A stretch of DNA of 64,000 nt from Rutidosis leptorrhynchoides. Its lineage: Eukaryota; Streptophyta; Magnoliopsida; Asterales; Asteraceae. The notes beneath the pieces were generated by a model. It was not told the origin of the DNA. It did no database searches and worked only from the letters and a program-made list of their open reading frames with translations. The DNA is taken from the NCBI RefSeq assembly GCF_046630445.1, contig NC_092341.1, positions 1,433,501-1,497,500 on the forward strand. The letters run 5' to 3'. Made by a program: the position numbers and the translations under genes. Of the stretch, positions 56,469-64,000 are shown in pieces (position 1 is the first letter of the stretch; the number at the start of each line of letters is the position of its first letter).

Positions 56469-57941
56469 TGAAGCGACCCGTCCTAATCCATAAGGACGAA
56501 TACATTACATTTGGTTACATCGCGAGGTACTTGACCTCTATATGATACATTTTACAAACATTGCATTCGTTTTTAAAAGACAACCTTTCATTACATCGAA
56601 AGTTGACGGCATGCATACCATTTCATAATATATCCAACTATAATTGACTTAATAATAATCTTGATGAACTCAACGACTAGAATGCAACGTCTTCTGAAAT
56701 ATGTCATGAATGACTCCAAGTAATATCTCTAAAATGAGCAAATGCACAGCGGAAGATTTCTTTCATACCTGAGAATAAACATGTTTTCAAGTGTCAACCA
56801 AAAGGTTAGTGAGTTCATTAGTTTAACATAAATAATCATTCATTTTCATCATTTTAATAGACCACAAGATTTTCATTTCTCATAAATATACGTCCCATGC
56901 ATAGACAAAAATATCATTCATATGGATTGAACACCTGGTAACCGACATTAACAAGATGCATATAAGAATATCCCCTATCATTCCGGGAATTCCATCGGAC
57001 ATGATAAAAACAACATCGAAGTACTAAAGCATCTGCTCCAACGGATGGGGTTCGTTAGGTCCAATAGATCTATCTTTAGGATTCGCGTCAATTAGTATAC
57101 TGGTTTACTAATTCTTAGGCTACCAAGCAAAAAGGGGCATATTCGGCTTCGATCATTCAACCATATAATGTAGTTTCGATTACTTGTGTCTATTTCGTAA
57201 AACATTTATAAAAGCGCATTTATTATCAGTCCCAAAAATATATATTGCAAAAGCATTTAAAAAGGGAGTAATGAAACTCACCATACTGTATTTTGTAGTA
57301 AAAATACATATGACGACATTTAACAAGTGTAGGGTTGGACTCGGATTCACGAACCTATATCATTTGTATATATATATATATATATTAATACACATAATCG
57401 TAATCAATTAAGTTTATATATATAACCTATTAATGATATTATATTTTATATTAATAATATATTTATATTTCATATATTTCTTTTATATAATAAAATATTT
57501 TGTTATGTTATATGTGTTAAACATATATATTTATATATTTCATTTGTTTATCAAAACAGTAGTTCAAATTATACTAAGTTAATATTAGTAAAAACAATGA
57601 TAATAATCATTAATAATATACTTATGTTAATAATAACTCTATTAGTGATAATAACAATAATATTAATAATAATACTTGTAAAAAAAATATTAATTTTACT
57701 GTTAATGATAGTTATGATGTTGATTGTAGTAATTACATAATAATAATACTCGTGATAATAATAATACTTATGTTAATATTAATAATTCTATTATTTGTAA
57801 AAAAAAAATACTAATACTAATATTTACGAAAATAATAATAATTTTTGTTATTTTCATGATGATAATAATAATAAACCTTTTCATCATAATGATAATAATA
57901 TTAAAGTTTTATAATTAATAATAATATCATAATTATTACTC

Positions 57942-58023
<82 letters not shown>

Positions 58024-58089
58024 ATATAATACTTATAATTATGATAATAATAATAACAATTATGATACCTTATAATAAAAATTATAATA

Positions 58090-58236
<147 letters not shown>

Positions 58237-58319
58237 GTAAACATAATAATAACTAATAATAATATTGAAAGAAATAAAATGAAAATGTATACCCTCTCCA
58301 AGATTTTTCTAAAAAGAAA

Positions 58320-58393
58320 TGCCCCAGACGAGACTCGAACCCGCAACCTCTCGTTAATCCTTAAGCATTTAAACCCACTCATCCATTCCAGTT
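58320..58393 (-). other. tRNA-like pol III promoter module in the T4 5' LTR
   Basis: Same as 31230-31303: A-box-like at 58374-58385 and B-box-like at 58331-58341. Both boxes are unchanged between the two LTR copies. Confidence 0.45.
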
Positions 58394-58540
58394 TTTATTA
58401 TTTAATACGAACCCGTTTATATTTAATCTATTTCCTACGGCCCAACTGAAAATGAACTTCGGCCCAAGCAAAGAGAAGATCATGGCCCAACTGGAAAACT
58501 TAGTCCTTGGCCCAAGGTTTATAGACTCACGGCCCAAAAG

Positions 58541-58545
58541 ATATG
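58541..58545. repeat. T3 insertion site, left flank (ATATG)
   Basis: ATATG precedes T3. In the uninterrupted copy ATATG (31451-31455) continues with TTGTT. The right duplication is outside the window. Confidence 0.6.
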
Positions 58546-58606
58546 TGTGATGACCAGGAAAATTTCGACTAATTTAAACCAATTCTCTATATGATTTAAT
58601 ATTATG

Positions 58607-58670
<64 letters not shown>

Positions 58671-58685
58671 GATGTACAAGTAAAG

Positions 58686-58871
58686 ACTAATTGCTACTGT
58701 AAAAATGACTTTGCTACAGTAAAACACTATTTGTTACAGTAAAATACTATTTGCTACATTGAAGCCGTATTTTGCTACAGTGCTACAGTGAAAACGACTT
58801 TGCTACATTGATTTGCTACAGTAAACACTATTTGCTACTGTAAACACTATTTTCTACAGTAAACACTATTT
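58686..58871. repeat. CTACAGTA repeat array in the T3 LTR
   Basis: About eleven copies of CTACAGT(A/G), CTACTGTA or CTACATTG, often joined as GCTACAGTAAACACTATTT. A smaller array is in the X LTR (about 2396-2510). It lies directly upstream of the palindrome pair. Confidence 0.75.
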
Positions 58872-58907
58872 GATGTCGACGAATTAGCAAACAAAAACAG
58901 AAAAGGC

Positions 58908-58987
58908 GGCCATGCGATCGCATGGCAAAAACACTGAAAACTCATGCGATCGCATGAGCTACAGTAAATGGAAAAGTATTATAAATA
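58908..58987 (+). promoter_or_regulatory. T3 LTR promoter: paired GCGATCGC palindromes and TATA box
   Basis: GCCATGCGATCGCATGGC (58908-58925) and CTCATGCGATCGCATGAG (58940-58957) are both perfect 18-bp palindromes with centres 32 bp apart. TATAAATA begins near 58980, about 31 bp on. The layout matches the Athila LTRs, with a different flank but the same GCGA/TCGC half-sites. Confidence 0.65.
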
Positions 58988-60064
58988 CGCCTGTTTGCTC
59001 GACGGATTCTTCACAACTTTTTCAGTAATCAAAATTTATATTTAAATTATAATTATAATTATAATTTTAAATTTAAGTTTAATAAGAATAAGGTATATAC
59101 GATGGTGTTTTTAATTCGGGTTTCAAACCGCTTTAAGCTAAGGAAATATTGGGTATTATTCGGGGTATTGTTCTTGAATCCAAAGCCAACCATACAGTCG
59201 TCTACCATCATTACGTCCACGCAATTTGCCTACAATATTGAGTCTCAATATTGAACTGTGAGTTATAGTCTCCCTTATTAAATACTTTAAATATTTTTGG
59301 GCTGAGAATACATGCAATTTATTTTAAACGCAATAAGACACAAGTACATACTAAATTCTACACTGAGTTAAACCGAAAATCCCTTAGCTTTGGTAACTAG
59401 TAGCTGCTAGTACATAGGATATGGACTGGTGGGCGCGAATAATTGTATATGGATCCATAGGGCTTGACATCCCCGTCCGAGCTAGAGCGCTAGCCTTTTA
59501 ACGGACGTATGTTATTTGAGTTTAAGACACGTTGGTTTGCGTGTATTAAAACGAATGGGGTAATTATCACTATAGCGTTAAGTTTAGTTACTAGGGTGCT
59601 CTGTTGCATAGAATCTATTGATAAACTTTTGATGAAATCTTGTGGTCTATCTTTATATATGTTTATGACTCGAGCAATTAAACCTATAACTCACCAATAT
59701 TCGTGTTGACTTTTTAGCATGTCTTATTCTCAGGTCCTTAGACTGCTTCCGCTGTGATGTGCTTGTTGCCTGCATGGAGTCTCTCATGCTTTGTACAAAG
59801 TTTATTGCATTCAAAATAAAACTGCGTTGTGTAATAAATAATTAGACTGTGATGTCAACCTGTAAATTAAAGACTTATGTATTTTGGGGTTTTGCTTATG
59901 CCTAAGCACTCACCCACATATTTATAACTTTCTATGTTTAGAAAGTCACTTATTTTAATGAATGCAATATTTTATCAAAACGTATCATATAGAGGTCAAA
60001 ACCTCACTGTGGAATCAATGATTAACGTGCCGCGTCAATAGCGATTTTGACGGGTCATTACAGT

Positions 60065-60077
60065 TGGTATCCGAGCT
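60065..60077 (+). other. T3 primer-binding site
   Basis: TGGTATCCGAGCT, one mismatch from the usual TGGTATCAGAGC, 2 nt after the LTR end. Confidence 0.8.
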
Positions 60078-60257
60078 TGAGGTCATAAGGAACCAGAAAT
60101 TACATTAGTGTGTTTAACTAGTAATTGTTAGGATGCATTGGTGAGTCTGGACTATGACCATATCTGTTTTTGCTAATTTTTGCTTATCATTTGGTCAAAA
60201 ACATTATATGTGATATATTTATATGCTAACGTAATTGTTGTTTCAATTATGTGATAG

Positions 60258-60959
60258 ATGACTTCTTCTAATCCTATCATTTTGTACGACTCGGAATCGG
60301 ACACTGAATCTATTATATCCACCACTGAAAAGGGCGTTCCAATACCTATTAAAGAAGAAATTGTGTTAGCCGGGGAATCTCAACTCCCGGTAAACCCAGA
60401 GGAGGTTCCAGCTCCACCCAGCTCTAGTTTTCCTGAGCCACAGTATCGTTGGCATGGACCAATGATCCCTGGAGTAAACGAGGATCATCCATTTCTAAAC
60501 GAACATGGATATTGGGCCAGATACACCGCCGACGGGCGGGTTGTGAATATTACACCTGGCAGATTTCGGTTCATGACCACCGGTACATATTCTCGTACAC
60601 ATGATGCAGATAGTTTGTCATCATATTCTCCTACACATGACTCAGACAGTTCGTCATCAGAGGAGATCAGTGAGGAAGAGGATTTCGCTAATGAAATAAA
60701 AGAAGTCACTAAGGAGAAATTCCAACTTGCTATAGATAATAAAAACAACCACAATAATAAAATATCCTTAATTATTAAAAAGGAACAGGACCATTCGATC
60801 CGTAACCACCCTTATTGTATTAAACCCACTGAGGCAACGGGTACCTCAAAACCCCAACTAAAAATTAAATACACTGCCAGAATGTATGTCGGACCATGTG
60901 CACACAAACAATTGGCAGAGAGAACCAAATGGGAAGAAGTTTTTGATAGTTCTGAATAA
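60258..60959 (+). CDS. Leader ORF of T3, acidic protein of unknown function
   Basis: A 233-aa ORF that I do not recognise. The N-terminus is acidic and Ser-rich (YDSESDTESI). The centre has an aromatic segment (RWHGPMIPGV, GYWARYTADG). A Ser/Asp/Glu run (SDSSSSEEISEEEDF, about residues 130-145) is followed by a basic, Asn-rich end. The ATG follows TATGTGATAG as in the T2 leader ORF, and acidic Ser-rich tracts plus a late Pro-Lys-rich part are shared loosely with it (GTSKP in both). It has no F-box partner here: gag follows after 446 bp. The frame is open although gag-pol has stops. Confidence 0.55.
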   Translation: MTSSNPIILYDSESDTESIISTTEKGVPIPIKEEIVLAGESQLPVNPEEVPAPPSSSFPEPQYRWHGPMIPGVNEDHPFLNEHGYWARYTADGRVVNITPGRFRFMTTGTYSRTHDADSLSSYSPTHDSDSSSSEEISEEEDFANEIKEVTKEKFQLAIDNKNNHNNKISLIIKKEQDHSIRNHPYCIKPTEATGTSKPQLKIKYTARMYVGPCAHKQLAERTKWEEVFDSSE

Positions 60960-61405
60960 ACGACCTCGCAACCATAAATCTTCCATGCGCTATTCTATTA
61001 CTTATGTGTGCTACTATCTTGTTATGTAAAATAAGCATATGTAAAATATCGGTATTGTATGGTATTGTATTATTTTGGTTTATTAATAATAAATGCATGG
61101 AATGATTATTTGTATTATTACTACTTCTTATTATTATTATTACATGATAACGTAGTAACTCGCTATAATTTTTCATAGTGAAATATTATTAGGATTTTAA
61201 TAGTTAATTCCTTGTACTAGCTATTATATATGAACTTAACGGGTAGGTAATACCCTAGAAATAATTATAAAATGCTAATAAGAAGAAAAAGCTTTTATAA
61301 TAATTGGTTCATATTATTAATATGCTACGATTAACTATTGACAACTCATTTTACCTATAATATTCTATATGATTAAATTATCTCTGTTGTGTTTAATGAA
61401 GAAAC
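60960..61405 (+). other. T3 spacer with internal polypurine-like motif
   Basis: Non-coding. AACGGGTAGGTA at about 61238-61249, in a context (ATGAACTTAACGGGTAGGTA) shared with T2 at 40348-40366. Confidence 0.65.
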
Positions 61406-64000
61406 ATGTCTCAAATGTCGGATTCTGAGTTTGAGGAACTAGTCGAGAAATGTGTGAATGAAAGAATTGTTGCAGCTGAGGCAGCAAAAGCAACAGCCGA
61501 AGCAGCAGTCAAAGCAGCAGCCGTAAATACAAACTCACAAAACGGATGCTCATACAAAACTTTTCAAGGATGCAAACCACAGACGTTTAGTGGAACCGAG
61601 GGACCAGTTGGTCTAACCCGATGGTTTGAAAAGATGGAGTCCGTTTTCAAAATCAGTAATTGTGCGAACCGAGACAAGTCAAAGTATGCTTCGTGCACGT
61701 TGCAAGACGGTGCACTTACTTGGTGGAATAATTATGCTAAAGCAGAAAGAGTAGATACGGCATATGATATCTCTTGGGAAGAACTGAAAAAGATGCTAAT
61801 CGAGGAGTACTGTCCTCGAAACGAGATCAGAAAAATGGAATCTGAGTTACGTAATCTAAAGGTTTTCGGCGCGAATCTCAATAACTATGAAAAGCGTTTC
61901 ATGGAACTAGCCTTGTTGTGTCCCGAATTGGTTCCAAACGAGAAACGAAAGATAGAAATGTATGTTGATGGTTTATCGATCAATATCAAAGGAAATGTTA
62001 TATCGTCCAAACCGAATACGATGCAGGAAGCCATGACAATGGCACACCAACTCATGGACCAGATCACAGAGAGTTCGATTAAGGCACCAATTACCGAAGT
62101 CAAGACAACTGAAGGAAAGAGGAAATGGGAAGACTATAAGGGCAAAAGTACTCACCTGAAGAAACAAGAAACTTTTAAAGGTAAACAAGATGGGGCAACT
62201 GCAAGTCCAAACTATAAGGGACCCCATCCGTTTTGCAAAAGATGTTACACACATCATGCAGGTTATTGCCAAGTGGTCTGTGATAAGTGCAACAAGAAAG
62301 GACATGTGGCGAAAGATTGTTATGCTACCGTTTCTGAAGTAAAGACAAAACCGACCGATGTCAAGAAATATTTTGGATGCGGGAAGTCTGGTCACTTTAT
62401 AAATCAATGCCCTGATAAGGAGAAGAACAAAGAACCCGCACGTGGGAGGGCATTTAATGTTAGTACCAGTGAAGCACGTGAGGATCCTAATCTTGTCACG
62501 GGTACGTTTACCGTTAATAATCAACTAGCTTCTATTATGTTTGATACAGGTGCTGATAGAAGTTATATGTGTAAAGACTTTAGTTCTAAACTAAAATGTG
62601 CATCATTACCTCTAGATGATAAATATACTATTGAATTAGCTAATGGTAAACTGATAAAAGCCGATAAAATTTGCCACGGTTGCAATATAAATCTCGCTGG
62701 TGAAACCTTCAAAATTGATTTGATACCCGTAGAATTAGGAAGTTTTTACGTAATCTTTGGCATGGACTGGATGTCCAAAACAAGAGCGGAAGTTGTTTGC
62801 GCTGAGAAAGCAATCCGCATCCCTCGTAAGGAAGAAACGTCATTAATGATTTATGGGGAGAAGAGCAACTCGAAGCTGAACCTTATCAGCTGTATGAAGG
62901 CCCAGAAACTTATAAGAAAAGGTTGTTATGCTATTCTGGCACATGTAAAGAAGATCGATACTAAAGAAAGAAGCATTGATGACATGCCGGTTGTAAGAGA
63001 ATATCCCGGAGTATTTCCAGAAGAATTACCGGGGCTACCTCCACACAGATGCGTAGAATTCCAGATTGATCTCATACCAGGAGCCGCACCTGTAGCCCAA
63101 TCCCCATATAGACTTGCACCTTCAGAAATGCAAGAATTACAAGACCAGTTGCAAGAATTATCGGACCGTGGATTTATTCGTCCCAGTTTTTCACCTTGGG
63201 GTGCTCCTATTCTGTTCGTCAAGAAGAAGGATGGATCTATGAGAATGTGCATAGATTACCGAGAATTAAACAAATTAACGATCAAGAATCGGTACCCATT
63301 ACCGAGGATCGATAATTTGTTTGATCAATTGCAAGGATGAAGTGTTTATTCTAAGATTGATCTACGCTCCGGATATCATCAGCTGAGAGTGAAGGAAGAA
63401 GATGTTCCTAAAACCGCGTTCAGAACCCATTACGGTCACTATGAGTTTCTAGTCATGCCTTTTGGATTAACTAATACTCCAGCAGTATTCATGGATCTAA
63501 TGAATCGCATCTGTAGACCGTATTTAGACAAATTTGTCATTATTTTTATCGACGACATATTGATTTACTCGAAGAACAAGGAAGAACATGAGCAACACTT
63601 AAGACTGGTACTAGAGATACTCAAGAAAGAAGAATTGTACGCAAAATTTTCAAAATGTGATTTCTGGTTACTAGAAGTACAGTTTTTGGGCCATGTTGTC
63701 AGTAAACATGGAATTAAAGTTGACCCTGCCAAGATCGAAGCTATTAGTAAATGGGAAACACCGAAGACTCCAACACAAATCCGCCAATTCTTAGGTCTTG
63801 CTGGTTACTACCGAAGATTCATTCAAGATTTCTCTAGAATCGCCAAACCCTTAACTGCATTGACTCAAAAGGGAAAGAAGTATGATTGGTCCACGGAACA
63901 GGAATCCTCATTCTAGTTATTAAAGAAGAAGTTAACGTCTGCACCCATTTTGTCATTACCAGAGGGGAATGATGATTTCGTGATCTATTGTGACACTTCG
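61406..64000 (+). pseudogene. T3 gag-pol, broken by two stops, partial
   Basis: Aligned with T2 gag-pol: gag core (LTWWNNY), protease [10 protein letters not shown] (about residue 380), RT with FIDDILIYS, start of RNase H (VIYCD). Stop TGA at 63338-63340 (codon 645, early in RT) and TAG at 63914-63916 (codon 837, where T2 has CAG) interrupt it in the same frame. The second zinc knuckle reads [16 protein letters not shown], so its first Cys is Tyr. Unlike T2, the PVAQSP residues before RT are present. It is non-functional unless the stops are read through. Confidence 0.92.

Larger units (their letters stand above)
58546..60062 (+). repeat. T3 5' LTR
   Basis: It starts TGTGATGACCAGG and ends CGGGTCATTACA, 1517 bp, half the T2 LTR length. 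It contains a (TA)n run (about 58611-58665), a CTACAGTA array (58686-58871), a palindrome pair with TATA, and hairpin GAGGT-CAAA-ACCTC (59992-60005). The 66-aa ORF at 59509-59709 is not supported. Confidence 0.92.
58546..64000 (+). mobile_element. Ty3/gypsy element T3 (Tekay-related), runs off window
   Basis: Order: LTR, primer site, leader ORF, internal polypurine-like motif, gag-pol with two stops. It is inserted in the T4 5' LTR. The gag-pol is close to that of T2. Integrase, chromodomain and 3' LTR are beyond the window. Confidence 0.9.

Overview
The window looks like a repeat-dense, AT-rich stretch of a dicot nuclear genome. The LTR families (Athila with a tRNA-Asp primer site, chromodomain Tekay/Del-type Ty3-gypsy, a Cassandra TRIM) and their coding style suggest Asteraceae, but that placement is inference. 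I found no intact stand-alone host gene. Almost every base can be assigned to nested transposons or to host-gene fragments they carry.

Layout. (1) 1-2990: 3' part of a large gypsy-type element ('X', + strand) with a degenerate poly(A)-binding-protein fragment, part of its LTR and a near-identical tandem repeat of its internal region. (2) 2991-29081: a decayed Athila element ('A0') that lost its 5' LTR. A complete young Athila element ('A1', 4643-21582, TSD AAAAT) sits inside its gag. A1 has an intact 1867-aa gag-pol, a small zinc-knuckle ORF and an env-like ORF that appears to need splicing. (3) 29082-29454: more of X. (4) 29455 to 58545: a minus-strand element ('T4', same family as X) with LTRs of about 4 kb and no gag-pol, cut by later insertions. 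(5) 35263-48994: inside T4, a 13.1-kb Tekay-type element ('T2', 3.25-kb LTRs) with an acidic leader ORF, an F-box ORF and a chromodomain gag-pol, joined tail-to-tail to a Cassandra TRIM with 5S-like LTRs. One GAAGT duplication flanks the pair. (6) 49445-54822: a probable Helitron carrying topoisomerase II and kinesin exons. (7) 58546-64000: a third gypsy element ('T3') inserted in the T4 LTR, with a leader ORF and a gag-pol broken by two stops, running off the window.

Shared design. T2, T3 and T4 each place an unrelated extra ORF between the primer-binding site and gag (or where gag would be), followed by an internal copy of the polypurine-tract motif AACGGGTAGGTA. The A1, A0 and T3 LTR promoters have two CG-rich palindromes with GCGA/TCGC half-sites, 31-32 bp apart and about 30 bp before TATA. 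The same pair recurs in the Athila leaders and just upstream of the A1 env-like gene.

Most interesting points: the helically phased palindrome pairs, the T2-Cassandra composite integration, the F-box and leader ORFs, the env-like gene whose open frame begins at a splice acceptor, and the host-gene capture by several element types. All identities, counts and ages were read by eye; no alignment or database search was run.
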